64,000 bases of DNA, from contig NC_073695.1 of assembly GCF_029784165.1 (NCBI RefSeq), forward strand, positions 166,086,522 through 166,150,521. Direction: 5' to 3'. Below the pieces are notes generated by a model. It saw nothing but the letters and a program-made list of their open reading frames with translations, searched no databases and had not been told where the DNA came from. This document shows positions 33,480 to 44,316 of this stretch, one piece after another. The first letter of the stretch is position 1; every line of letters begins with the position of its first letter. The position numbers and the translations under genes were made by a program. The stretch comes from Wyeomyia smithii. Lineage: Eukaryota; Arthropoda; Insecta; Diptera; Culicidae.

Positions 33480-34360
33480 TTATGCTAGCTTGCTTGCAGA
33501 AAAAATCTTTCGTGCGGAATTTCGGCAGTTAACCGGGACATTCGCCATCTCGGACGAAAACATGCGTGTAGGCATGTTTTTAAATTCTTTTTCCGTTTTA
33601 TTTATCAATTCCTCCTCAAATTTCGCGACAAAATTGTTGGAGTAAATCTTACGCTTCAGGCTTGCCAGAAATCCTCGATGAGACACAACTTGGGGACGTT
33701 GGGCGGGTTCGCCAACTTAGGTACCACATCGACATTTAGCCGTTCCATCTCCTCAAATGATCGCCTCGAATAGTGAGCCGACTCCAGATTCGGCCAAAAC
33801 ATCGTGTCTTTGGCCTTATGTTACTATAAATTCCCCCGTTCACGGCCAGTCCGGAGCGAAAGAAGAGCAGCTTTGACATCCTCTTTTCACTGATTGTCAG
33901 CCACAGCAGCACCGTCTTGGGGAATTTGGTGTGTGAAAGAAATTTCACCTTAGTGCTTACTTCTTTTGTTGGGGAAGTAAAATACAAAGTGCCCTACCGG
34001 TCGTTGCCATCCAGGGTGAGACAGGTCTCGTCTTTCATTACCACCGCCAAGTCGTAAATTGCCGGGAAAATCGATTTGACCATTTTGTCAGGCGCTGCCG
34101 CTGCGTTATTGCTTGCTGCTCCGAGACTAGTGAACGGGACTGCTTCCTGACATGTACGGTTGCACCGACCTCCAGGCCAAGCGCACGCAGCGATGTGGCC
34201 ACTTTTACCTCGGTCTTCCTCTTCAGCATCCTTTGGGGCTTCTTATCGCTCATTGTCGTCGGCCGTCCGAAACCGGGCTTTCTTTCAATGCTCTGATTGT
34301 TGTCCAATAGTGCCAATATGTTGTAGATGCCGGAACGGGCGTATACGGTGTCCACGAACT
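33480..34360 (-). pseudogene. ITmD37E mariner transposase relic
   Basis: The minus strand holds pieces of one transposase in different frames. An N-terminal HTH part has RSGIYNILALLDNNQSIERK and PGFGRPTTMSDKK. Next is MKDETCLTLDGND with the first catalytic Asp codon at 34030-34032. Then FWPNLESAHYSRR has Asn (33788-33790) in place of the second Asp. LIEDFW carries the Glu (33674-33676), followed by MFSSEMANVPVNCR. Exactly 37 codons separate the second and third catalytic positions, the D37E spacing of the mosquito ITmD37E family. Frames between the first and second catalytic positions are out of register. It is dead by frameshift and by D-to-N change. Confidence 0.88.
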
Positions 34361-35154
34361 GCCGTCTGTTTTCAACGCGGCGTGGGTACTTTTATTTAAA
34401 CAGGCAAATCATTTTTTTTTCTGATGGCTCATCGGTTAGTATGATTGATGCTGCATGCGTAGCAATTTTTGTCCATATTCTAGCGCAAACGTTACTAGAG
34501 TTATTAAAAAATTAATTAGGGAGGGAGGTGGGCAACGCCCCCCCCTGCCCCCCTCTGGCTACGCATATAGCTGCAAGTGGCAACCATTGATATGCATCAC
34601 TAATGCTGATTTGGAGCACCCATGAGATATCTCTTTTCTGACATGTGAGTTAAGAAAATGAACGAAAAAAAAATTAGAACCTTAATTATTTGGTATCTGG
34701 AACGAATATAGTTTATTTTGTGCATATGTTCTTCCTCAACATCGTTTGGAATTCAACAGGGACTTTTTTTCATCATCTGATATTGATGGTTCAGAAACCA
34801 CGAGCCCAGGATGATGATCCTGAATCCAACTCACCAGTATGCAATTGTTTTGTATTGGGTATTTCGGAAAATTTCATGCTTTCATATACCCGAACTTTGC
34901 GTCGAAAATTTCCACTCCCTAAAGTTTTTTCCATTTACGTGGAGTATCCATGTTCCGTCTATTTTTAATTGACCACTCGATATCGCTCGCTATTGGCACT
35001 TACGAAAAAAATGTAATGCGTCTTCTATACGCATTTAAAACACTACATCGTATCAATTACGGTAGCCCTTTAAGCGCATATTTTGCTCTCAGTAGTGCTA
35101 GTTTAGCATAATGCCCTAAACATTAAAAAACATGATATAAAGCTATTTGGCATT
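34361..35154. other. No recognised gene
   Basis: Contains a G-run/C-run patch (34516-34560). The plus-strand frame 34690-34968 has no family motif. I see no paired ends. Confidence 0.4.
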
Positions 35155-35880
35155 AACAAGGCTGGTCCCGTACCGGCTATCAGTAACTTAGGGGCCGTTC
35201 CTAAACCACGTGGTCATATATTGATCACTTTTTACACCCCCCGTACCCCCCCGTGGTCTTTCGTGGTCTTTTGGCTAATCCCCCTCCCTTGCGACTTTAA
35301 CCACGTGGTTTTTTAATTTGTCAAGTGCCAAAAATTCGCTCAAATTTTTTACATTTTTATTATTAAACTTTCAGTATATTTTATATTTCTAAAATGCAAA
35401 AGGTTAATTCTTGACTTGGTGGCAACAATAAATTATAAGTCAGGAAAAAAGACCACGTGGTCATTTCGTTAACCCCCCACCCCCGTGCGTGGCCTTTCGT
35501 GGTCTTTTGACAAACCCCCCCGCCCCCCTACGTATAACCACGTGGTTTAGGAACGGCCTTTTAGCTGTGATCCCGTATGATCTTCGTACCAGTTTGGCGG
35601 ATTTTACTAATGACAGTTTGACGTGAAAATTTTTGACACATCGATTTGCTCGCTGATTTCCAGCAAACATTCATTCACTGTTTTGTGTTCAGCAAATTGT
35701 TTTGCTGTATTTTCGTGAATCATTGAATCGACTACTGGTTTTCAGTAAATTAATCAATTTAATACTATTTTGGAACTGAATTACAGCAGTTTCGGAAAGA
35801 ATGCTGTTAACCAGCAAACTAGCGCTATAGCGGTTTGCTTATATGCTTTCAGCAAAGTATTTTGCTGTACCATGAAGAGA
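35155..35880 (+). mobile_element. CAGCAAA-family element, copy 2, with nested MITE
   Basis: Same family and orientation as 12405-12853. It has GGTCCCGTACCGGCTATCAG, TTTTACTAATGACAGTTTGACG and CCAGCAAACATTCATTCACTG, and it runs further right to GCTTTCAGCAAAGTATTTTGCTGTACC. It is interrupted by the MITE at 35191-35560. Non-coding. Confidence 0.65.
35191..35560. mobile_element. MITE with GGGGCCGTTCCTAAACCACG ends, TTA duplication
   Basis: The left 24 bases are inverted at the right end (CCACGTGGTTTAGGAACGGCC). TTA lies on both sides (35188-35190 and 35561-35563). The sister element at ~12630 has the single site GAGCTTAGCGATGATCCCG, proving a 3-bp duplication. Trinucleotide T(T/A)A targets are typical of PIF/Harbinger elements. 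CCCCCC-rich blocks and CCACGTGG motifs fill the interior. Confidence 0.85.
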
Positions 35881-35974
35881 TATTTTGGTGTGTACGGCTG
35901 AACTATTACCAACTATACCAATCTCCGAACACATTTCGGTGGACGCTGTTCTTTTGAAACATTATAACATTATA

Positions 35975-36120
35975 AACATTAGGGATGGTCGGGTTTGGGA
36001 AATTTGTTACTCGTACCCGACCCGTACCCGACTCATCGAGAATTTTCAAACCCGTACCCGACCCCAACCCGAAGTATGGTTTGGTTTTAATACCCGTACC
36101 CGACCCAAACCCGAATTTTT
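35975..36120 (+). repeat. CGTACCCGACCC short-motif repeat
   Basis: ACCCGTACCCGACC, with variants, occurs about five times. The left edge TAGGGATGGTCGGG looks like a hAT-type end, but I see no matching right end. Confidence 0.6.
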
Positions 36121-36541
36121 TTTGACGTTGACTAACGTCTATATCGAAGTTAGGCACCTGAATTTGAAAATCTATTAATTCAACCAGGGAAAAGTGGTCA
36201 GGTTTTGAGCGCTTGTTTTTCAGTCATTTATAATCAGGTTTTCGAGGTTTTGGCATCAATCGATTAGAAATTCTTTTACGATTTTATTTATGTAACAAAA
36301 ACAAACTATTGTTTGAGATACACTATTGAAAAATTGGTAATTAATATCGATTGTCTAAATCATACCGCGCAGCCAATCACTACCTCTCTTCCCAAGCACA
36401 GTCAACACTAACGGATAAAACCGATCTGACTGTGTTGTTATTGTTGTTGTCACTTTCTGTTTCCGATGCTTATTTACGTTCCTTGTCATTTCATTAGCTA
36501 CTTAGCCCCTCCTTCTTTCTAACTAACTGACGAAGCCTTGG

Positions 36542-36580
36542 TATAAAGGTACCGTTCGAACATTTCACCCCATCAGTTCA
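36542..36580 (+). promoter_or_regulatory. TATA box with TCAGTT initiator
   Basis: TATAAA at 36542-36547 is followed about 30 bases later by ATCAGTTCAGTTT, matching the arthropod initiator TCAGT at normal spacing. No open frame follows. Upstream, CCCAAGCACAGTC resembles the CCCAAGCACGGTC upstream of the TATA box in the 26-kb cassette. Confidence 0.4.
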
Positions 36581-37735
36581 GTTTACTAGCAGCAGGCAGC
36601 AGCAGCGGACATCAACACCGATGGCAGTAGGCGAAGTGGATCAGCAGCGGGCAACAGCGGCGGTGGTAGTGGTTGGCTGCAGTTCTTACCTCTTCCAGTT
36701 CGGCTCCCCTTCGATATGAGTTGGACCCCACCAGCGGTAATCCGATTCAGATATCGTTGGGTAAATACAACGCGTAACTGAAAGAGACTCGCACCGCCAG
36801 GTGTTTTGAGATGCCACCATCATCCAGCGTATGCATATATAGGGTGTGAATAACTGTATCGTGTGAATATCTGCAGCGTGTGTCCCTAATATATAAGGTG
36901 TGTGGCTATCGTGTGTGGCTTGCTATATAGCGTGTGTGTATGTTTATGACGTGTATGCATGTCTGTAGCGCGTGTATGCATGTTTATAGCGCGTGTGGCA
37001 CCGCCACCACCACCGGCACCGCCACCGCCGTCGCCACCCACCGCCACCGGCCCCATCACCACCACCGGCACCGCCACCTCCACCGGCACCGCCAGGTGGT
37101 TTTAGAAGCCACCATCATCCAGCGTATGTCTTTGGGCTATATAAGAGACTATTTATCCTCAAGCAAAACAGTTTACTAGTAGCAGGCAGCAGCAGCGGAC
37201 ATCAATACCGATGGTAGTGTGTGTATATTAATGGCGTGTATGCATGTCTGTAGCGCGTGTATGCATATTTATAGCGCGTGTGGCACAGCCACCACCACCG
37301 GCACCGCCAGGTGATTTGAGAAGCCACCATCATCCAGCGTATACCTTTGGGTTATTTATCCTCAAGCAAAATAGTTTACTAGCGGCAGCGGGCAACAGCG
37401 GCGGTGGTAATGGTTAGCTGCAGTTCCTACCTCTTTCAGTTCGGCTTCCCTTCGATCTGAGTTGGACACCACCAGCGGTAATCCGATTCAGATATCGTTG
37501 GGTGAATACAACCCGAAACTGAAAGAGACTAGCACCGCCAGGTGGTTTGAGATGCCACCATCATCCAGCGTATGTATATATAGGATGTGTGCACATAACG
37601 TGTGTGAATATCTATAGCGTGTGTCCCTAATATATAAGGTGTGTGGCTTGCTATATAGCGTGTGTGTATGTTTATGGCGTATATGCATGTCTGTAGCGCG
37701 TGTGTGCATGTTTATAGCGCGTGTGGCCAGTGATG
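36580..37735 (+). repeat. GTGTG/CCACC-rich repeat, ~740-bp direct units
   Basis: CAGCGGTAATCCGATTCAGA at ~36733 recurs at ~37473. GCCACCATCATCCAGCGTAT occurs four times (near 36815, 37109, 37322 and 37554). CAGTTTACTAG(C/T)(A/G)GCAG leaders recur near 36577, 37170 and 37373. A second TATATAAG box is at 37138-37145. CCACCGGCACCGCCACC-type runs lie between. Short frames (36993-37217 and others) follow the repeats and show no domain. Confidence 0.6.
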
Positions 37736-37737
37736 CC

Positions 37738-37935
37738 ACATATACGGATTTATCTGCATTTATACAGATTTTTTTGCGTATTTTTCCCAGTAGTTTAATT
37801 GGCCAAAACACTTTGCCGGAGACAACGGAGATTGCGGGTTCGAGTCCCATCTGGACGAGGGAAAATTTTTTTCTAAGCCTGGACGAATCCACACTGAATC
37901 TGTGGAACGAAGAATCTCGCTATATGTAATACACA
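37738..37935 (+). mobile_element. tRNA-derived SINE-like sequence
   Basis: TAGTTTAATTGG (A-box-like, ~37792) is followed by GGGTTCGAGTCCC (B box, ~37836) with suitable spacing for RNA polymerase III. The segment does not fold as a full tRNA (no complete acceptor pairing seen), so I call a SINE head and not a tRNA gene. It abuts the CCAAT target duplication of the Pao/BEL element. Confidence 0.55.
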
Positions 37936-38045
37936 CCAATTGTTTCACTAAAAGAAAATTGTTCACCGGCGTCACTATCCGTTTCACACGGCCACAAGAT
38001 CAAAGGTAAGTTTCTTAGGGTAAGGTTTTTTTTACAGGTCCGTAC

Positions 38046-38413
38046 TAGAGTGCCTATAAATATATAGAGTAGCGACACTGTCAAAATTGGAATAAAAATT
38101 ATCTGTCAGTGTCATTCCAATTGAGCAAACAACCTATTAAACACGTGTGGGGAAAAGAGAAAGGATGTTCAGTGTTACCAGTGTTACCAGCGTTACTTTG
38201 GAAGACACGGCGCCACTCTAGTTATATTAGCGAACCTATACATTAGAGAAATGACAAGACACTCACCGTTAAGGCAACTGTCAACATCAAAAAGGATAAC
38301 GGCAATGCAAATTAATACAGCTTGCCCGTTTTGATGTTGATAGTTGCCTTAACGGTGAGTGTCTTGTCATTTCTCTAATGTATAGGTTCGCTAAGTTATA
38401 TATAGGCACTCTA
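38046..38413. mobile_element. hAT-type MITE 1 (TAGAGTGCCTATA ends)
   Basis: Ends TAGAGTGCCTATA and TATAGGCACTCTA are inverted. GTCCGTAC is duplicated at 38038-38045 and 38414-38421. The 5' LTR has the single site AGGTCCGTACGTTT at ~45752, proving the insertion. Eight-bp duplication indicates hAT. It is itself interrupted by a fold-back MITE (38227-38394). Confidence 0.93.
38227..38394. mobile_element. Fold-back MITE (TTAGCGAACCTATAC ends), 6-bp duplication
   Basis: The arms of about 65 bp are almost perfect inverse copies (TTAGCGAACCTATACATTAG against CTAATGTATAGGTTCGCTAA). GTTATA flanks both sides (38221-38226 and 38395-38400). The sister MITE at 38603 shows the uninterrupted site. The class is uncertain. 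Confidence 0.85.
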
Positions 38414-38602
38414 GTCCGTACGTTTCAGGTGTCTACAGGTAAGTAATGCAACTCGGTAAGTTAAATTTTTTCGAACTTTATTCACTTCATTTTCAGCTAT
38501 CAACTAAGGAAACAACAACACTGATTTTGCGGTACAGACAGTTCTCTCTTATTCGCGTTTTCTTTTTTATAACTAATTTAGCTGAAATGGTGTTGTGTCA
38601 CC

Positions 38603-38800
38603 TAGAGTGCCTATATAATAACTAGAGTGGCACCGTGACATCCAAAGTAACGCTGGTAACACAGGTAACACTATACATCCTTTCTCTTTTCCCCGCACGA
38701 GTTTAATAGGTTGTTTGTTCAATTGGAATGACACTGACAGATAATGTTTATTTCAATTTTGACAGTGTCGCCACTCTATATATATTTTATAGGCACTCTA
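38603..38800. mobile_element. hAT-type MITE 2, same family, opposite orientation
   Basis: It has the same TAGAGTGCCTAT ends, and the body is the inverse of MITE 1. GTGTCACC is duplicated at 38595-38602 and 38801-38808. The 5' LTR has a single GTGTCACC at ~45934. Its 198 bp is likely the intact family length. Confidence 0.93.
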
Positions 38801-38892
38801 GTGTCACCGTTGTGCGGGGTAGCCGCGTTGGTAGCATGCAGGCGGTGTTCGCTCAACTGGTCGAACGTACAAATTAAACATATTACGTAACA

Positions 38893-40230
38893 TCGCCACC
38901 TCACTGTGGTTCCCCCATAGTTCATAAAGCCAAAAATCAAATTTCTTTATTTTGGTATTTCTTCACCTTTCAGCGTCCTTCGTAGTCTAAAGCTAACAAT
39001 GGCATCAATTATTGGATTGTATCACGAATGAATTGTTTACTGTGGGGCTTGGAAGTGCGCATAGTTTTTGCTTTTAAACAGCTTCAAAAAGTATGTTATT
39101 AGGTTAAGTGCAATTTTACCCCTTGTCAGTGAATTTATGTATTCCAAAGTGGTTTTTTGATATGGAGGTCCAAAAACAAGGAATGTTAAGCTTTTTCCAG
39201 TGGTTTTAAGAATGTTGTATTGTGTTGTTAACGACTGAGCCGACGGTAAAATATGTACATTTTGATATAAATAGATATCACCAATGTATTTTCATTTGTC
39301 GATTCAACAATGTTCTTAAGCGAATTTACGTGAGTGCAATGCATCAAAATGTTCGTTAGGGATCGTTTATCTGTCCAAAATGCAATTTGGCTGCCGAGAC
39401 CTCCCGACTGGTTTGTGAGAAGTAATGAAAAAATGGTAATTATTGAGACGTCTTCTTCGTTTTTGTTTTGTTTTTGAGTGTTTTCTTAAGCTGTAATATT
39501 TTGCAACCCCTTTTCGACGAATACCGTGTGACGTCGACATATTTATAGGTTCATTTAGATGTACATTTTCCAAAATGCATATCTTCAAAATTTGAGCTGG
39601 AAAATCTTGTAGGTTTCATGAGAAGATACAAAATATTTTAAAATCTAGAAACTCATCACTATGGGATTATTACAACTTGAAGCTAGATGTATAGTAAGCT
39701 CGAATACATAACAGTTGCACCCGATCATCAGTTCACTGGAAATAATCTAAGCGAAGAAAAAGCAGCTGCATAAAAGGATATGTCACATGGTTGAATGAGG
39801 TAGAGCAGATCGATCTCCTATTATCGAACTATGAAAACACCACCAAGGAGAGTACAGTTCGTTTTCGTGGTCAGCTTAAGAAGAACTCAAAAAAATTTTC
39901 ATTTCACCACCTTTTATGACATTTTGTGAATTATATTATTTTGTTCATTGTACTTTACTTAATATGTATTGTACTTTACTTAATATGTATACTTCGGCGA
40001 AATTTTGAACAAATGTCAGCAATTTATTTCGACGAACATTCAGCAAATATATCGATTTACCGTAAACCAGCAGGCATTGACATTCCATTTGCCGAAGTTC
40101 TCGAAAATTTTGCCGAAAACTTGTAAAACATTTCGCTGAATTTATCAGCTGTTGAGTTTTCGGCCATTAAATCTAAGTTTGAAATTGGACTATTTCTAAC
40201 AATGGTTCAATGGTTCAATGGTTTATGGTT
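38893..40230. other. Internal region without recognisable integrase
   Basis: This is where the minus-strand integrase should be. Neither frames nor integrase phrases are seen. The RNase H frame breaks off at ~40231. A 21-bp unit (ATTGTACTTTACTTAATATGT) is tandemly doubled near 39947-39988. TTCAGCAAA phrases recall the CAGCAAA elements. A replacement by, or deletion and insertion of, unrelated sequence is likely. Confidence 0.55.
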
Positions 40231-41977
40231 CTAGCGATAGTCATGAGTGAAATACTGAGACTCTGAAACGCGATTTCCAACAAACGTTTGCCAGCGATTC
40301 GGTGGTGATCGAAGCCATTCGCGAGTGACGGATGAATCGGACAAAAAATATGAGGAACAAATACCGATGTCAATTGCAGGTTTTATCCTGTGATGCAGAT
40401 GCGCAGCCAGAACCGCAGCGCACAGCTCAAGACGAGCGATAGTTAACCGCTCCAGCGGAGCGACTCGGGACTTAGAGGCAAGAAGCTGTATCCGTACGAT
40501 CCCCTGCGGATCTTCACAGTAGGCGTATGTGCAGGCCTCGTAAGCAGATTCGGAGGCATCAGCGAAGGTGTGTAGTTGCACTGTAGAATTGGGTAGAAGG
40601 GCGTAACAAGGGATGCGATAGGCAAAAATTTTGGGCAGCTCCTGTTGGTATTTTTCCCATCTTTTCTGTAGATTATCGGGAACCGGATCATCCCAACCAC
40701 ACGACAGCAGCCATAGTTCCTGCATAACGAATTTGCTCTCACTACGACGGAAGCAATAAAACCCAACGGATCAAAAAGTTTAGCAATCGTATATAAAATT
40801 GACCGTTTCGTAAAAATGTGATTGCTGGGCGGTACCTGGGAATAGAAACGCAGAAAATCCTCGTTAGTTGATGCCTAACGCTTTGATGGTTTCGTATTTA
40901 ATCCTCTCGCACCCCTTTCAGTACTTCGAAGCCATTCGCGAGTGACGGATGAATCGGACAAAAAATATGAGGAACAAATACCGATGTCAATTGCAGGTTT
41001 TATCCTGTGATGCAGATGCGCAGCCAGAACCGCAGCGCACAGCTCAAGACGAGCGATAGTTAACCGCTCCAGCGGAGCGACTCGGGACTTAGAGGCAAGA
41101 AGCTGTATCCGTACGATCCCCTGCGGATCTTCACAGTAGGCGTATGTGCAGGCCTCGTAAGCAGATTCGGAGGCATCAGCGAAGGTGTGTAGTTGCACTG
41201 TAGAATTGGGTAGAAGGGCGTAACAAGGGATGCGATAGGCAAAAATTTTGGGCAGCTCCTGTTGGTATTTTTCCCATCTTTTCTGTAGATTATCGGGAAC
41301 CGGATCATCCCAACCACACGACAGCAGCCATAGTTCCTGCATAACGAATTTGCTCTCACTACGACGGAAGCAATAAAACCCAACGGATCAAAAAGTTTAG
41401 CAATCGTATATAAAATTGACCGTTTCGTAAAAATGTGATTGCTGGGCGGTACCTGGGAATAGAAACGCAGAAAATCCTCGTTAGTTGATGCCTAACGCTT
41501 TGATGGTTTCGTATTTAATCCTCTCGCACCCCTTTCAGTACTTCGAGCCGGTTCGAAGTCCATTTTCGTAGATCGAATACACCCTCTGCCAACAACTCGC
41601 TTAGCTATGCACGAAGCTTGCTGGTTTCTTTGACCGTCTGCGCACCACCAATGAAGTCGTCTACATGAAAATTCTTACTGAAGAGTACGAGTGGCGAGGA
41701 GCGAGGGAGGAGCAAGCCCGTAGGTGACCGTCAGAAGCTCATAAATTTGAATGGGATTGTCAGCTGAGAAACGCCACAGAATGCGCTGCCAAGAAGTATC
41801 ATTCGGGATTCGTCCAGCGAGACGTTGAGCGGTTGCCCTAGATTCTCCTAGCATGATGGCGAAAACTGGCTTGCGAGGTAGACCGGGTTCCGGCGACCGT
41901 CGACGTAAAGAAAGATTCGCACCGCCGCTCCTCGCCTGAATAGTTGTCAGTGGTGGGCAGATCCTTTGTCTTCCCAA
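40231..41977 (-). pseudogene. Pao/BEL reverse transcriptase and RNase H, duplicated and broken
   Basis: In minus-strand order: a reverse transcriptase piece has FAIMLGES, WRFSADNPIQIYELLTVTYG and LAPPSLLATRTL (41850-41680). Next is HVDDFIGGAQTVKET near 41655, the catalytic YVDD-type motif with His for Tyr. Then comes ELWLLSCGWDDPVPDNLQKR with the LHTFADASESAYEACTYAY RNase H start and LELCAAVLAAHL, present twice (41342-40928 and 40725-40311) because of a 617-bp tandem duplication. The last copy reaches RWQTFVGNRVSES and then stops. Several frameshifts separate the pieces. It cannot be functional. Confidence 0.88.
40311..41544. repeat. Perfect-looking 617-bp tandem duplication
   Basis: GAAGCCATTCGCGAGTGACG starts copies at 40311 and 40928. 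All landmarks recur at +617 and the encoded segments are identical over 107 and 137 codons. The junction is CAGTACTTCGA. It lies wholly inside the Pao/BEL pol region. Confidence 0.95.
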
Positions 41978-42560
41978 AGCGCGCGATGCTTACCTCTAGC
42001 GTTATCATCGACACGGCCACTACGCGGCACGAAGCTTGCTGGGAAGTTGATGGCGCTAAGTCAGCAGACCCCGCTACTACCCAACCGAAGATGCTATCCA
42101 CCAACAGAGGTAAATTTTCTCGTAGCTGCATGCGATCTGAAGACGGAAAGTAACTTTTAAAATGCTTAACTCCGATTACCATGTATATCGGCTGACTTTT
42201 GTTAAAAGCAAAACCAGCGAGAAAGATATCTGTGGGTAGATTCCTCTCAGCTGTTGATACGAATTGTGCAGGAAGGTCTGCGGTTACCTTGTCCATGACC
42301 AAAAACTCTACGCCGCAAGAAAAGCTCTGCTTCCGGGAAGTTACAGTAGCAAATAATGATTACAGGATCATCTTCGACATCTGTCTAGCCCCTTGAACAG
42401 TGAGGTTAACGGACTCCCACTTCAAACGAAGAATGCGGGCCAATCGGTTGGAAATTAAGTTTGGCTTAGACGCGCTGTCCCACAGAGCGCGCGCAGGATG
42501 CGCACGCCCATACGCATCAATGACGTTGACGACGACCGTTAGGAGAAAAACGTTTTCAGC
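41838..42560 (-). pseudogene. Pao/BEL aspartic protease region
   Basis: VNVIDAYGRAHPARALWDSA contains the DSA active-site triad (~42475; DSG or DSA in retroviral-type proteases). SKPNLISNRLARILRL follows, then a stop near 42350. The C-terminal peptidase part ADLPAQFVSTAERNLPTD, MVIGVKHFKSYF and DSIFGWVVAGS is at 42280-42060. This is the Pao retrotransposon peptidase layout. It would release Gag and Pol products in virus-like particles. A stop and at least one frameshift break it. Confidence 0.85.
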
Positions 42561-43375
42561 AGGTTGCTGAACTGGCGCACTGGTTTCAACGACTGGTACT
42601 ATCTCCGTAGCAGGAACAGATGTCCGATGCTTTACGGAATTGCTTGAGAAGCCGAGGCGGATTGTGTATTCGAGCTAGCGGGATAGACTAAGTGAGATGC
42701 AGAATCATTACCGGAACGTTGAATGTTACCAGATTTCTCTAAATGCAGAAGAGTGTGATGACGCTGGTTACACTTCCTGCAGTTGAGCTCCAAAGCGACC
42801 AAATGGTTCCCTTTCAGGCAGTTGTGGCACAGCCGAGAGCCGAAATTGGGATTGCCTTCGATTATAATTAGCAACCTGGTTGATGCTCGGGGTGGTCTAA
42901 CTTCCAGTGGCATGATCGTTGACGGATATTGATTCAAGAACCTGAATACGCCTCTGCAACAAGTCAACTAAACAATGAAAATTTGGATTTTCAACAGTAG
43001 AAGCATGCTCCTCCCATGCCCTCAATGAGTCGTTGTGCAATCGCGTACATAGTAAATGCTCTAGTATGGTACTCCACTCGTCCGTTGGTTCCCTAAGCTG
43101 GGGTAGAATCTTCGTATGCCGCTCAAACTCGTCGACCAAACTGTGCAATGTAGCAGCGGACTCCTTTTGAACACGTGGAATAACAAACAAAGCCTGCAAA
43201 TGTCGCTTCTTCAGAAGATAATCATTTGAATACCTGCCCTCTAATGTGCGCCAAGCCAGCTCATAATTAGTGGAACTAGTAGCGATAGATTCAATCAATC
43301 GAGCAGCTTCCTCCTTGACGGCTGCCCTTAAATAGTGAAATTTTTGAATAGATGGAACATCAGCGTTGTTGTGTA

Positions 43376-44316
43376 AAGAGCAAAGCCTTGGTGTTACATT
43401 CCGATTCGGAACTTGACCTTCTGTTCATTCATACACAGACTTCGCAGCCGACTGTTTAATGTACACACACTTAAAATAAAACACCGAATTCGGTAAAATT
43501 TTACCGGAATCTCAACAGCTGAACGTTCGGTGAAATCTTCGGTGTTTTCGAAAATTACCGAACAGTTTGTGAAACCACCAACCGAGTGGTCGGTAATTTT
43601 CGCAGCTTTTTGGTAATGTTCCAAACCGAGCAGCCAGTAAAATTTACCGAAAGAAACTTGAAAAATGAACAAAAACATCGAACGCACCTGTAAAAAATAC
43701 CGGTGGCAGAAAAAGTCGGTTATAAATGAGCCTGCCGGTACCGTCTAAAATCAAACTGGTTAATTCAGTTACTTACTTACAGTTACAGTTACTTTAGATT
43801 ACTTACGAAAAATGCTAGCGACTCGTACATCCATTAACACTTTCCAAATTATAAATATCCTATGTTTACACACAACAATTAAAACAAATCAGCAGCACCA
43901 GTAGAAAATATTCGCGTCTTGCACGATTGCACGTATGAGAAAAATGGCCACCACATTCACAATTTGGCATTTTTACAGGTTGTTCGTTAAAAAGTTATAC
44001 AAATTTCGGTAAATGTAAAATTAAACAAATTTTTCGGTAACAGTTGACAGAATTATGGTAAAACTTACAGATCTCACAGGAAAGTCGTTAATTTGATGCT
44101 TTTTTGCAGGAATGCCGGTATTATTACACTTTACCGATGGATTATTGTAAAAAAAATTACCGAACGACTTTTTTTGGATTAAGTGTGCAGGACAATTGCG
44201 GGGCTAGCGCTACGATCCTACTAACACTAACAGTCTCTCCCGAGCCGAGACTCGAATCTACGACGACTGGCTTGTTAGGCCCGCATCGTACCTCAAGACC
44301 ATCTGGGAGATCTGCG
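43376..44316 (-). mobile_element. tRNA-derived SINE inserted in gag, 14-bp duplication
   Basis: AGCGTTGTTGTGTA is duplicated at 43362-43375 and 44317-44330. On the minus strand the head has GATGGTCTTGAGG (A-box-like) and GATTCGAGTCT (B box, ~44252), then CGCTAGCCCCGCAATTGTCC. The tail is CGGCTGCGAAGTCTG and CACCAAGGCTTTGCTC. A MITE (43466-44187) splits it. Without the MITE it is about 220 bp. Confidence 0.85.
43466..44187. mobile_element. MITE with CACACTTAA ends and ACCGAA repeats
   Basis: CACACTTAAAATAAAACACC at the left has the inverse partner GGATTAAGTGTG at the right. The interior repeats TTCGGTAA, TTACCGAA and ACCGGAAT many times in both orientations. It lies between the two parts of the SINE. 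The duplication is not readable with confidence. Confidence 0.65.

Larger units (their letters stand above)
37941..38892 (-). repeat. 3' LTR with two hAT-type MITE insertions
   Basis: It aligns along its length with the 5' LTR except for inserts at 38046-38413 and 38603-38800. Removing these and one copy of each 8-bp duplication leaves about 370 bp. A purine-rich tract precedes it on the minus strand (38893-38920). Confidence 0.93.

Noticed and set aside
37788..37870. Possible functional tRNA gene (A and B boxes)
   Set aside because: No full cloverleaf or acceptor pairing was visible; the setting is SINE-like.
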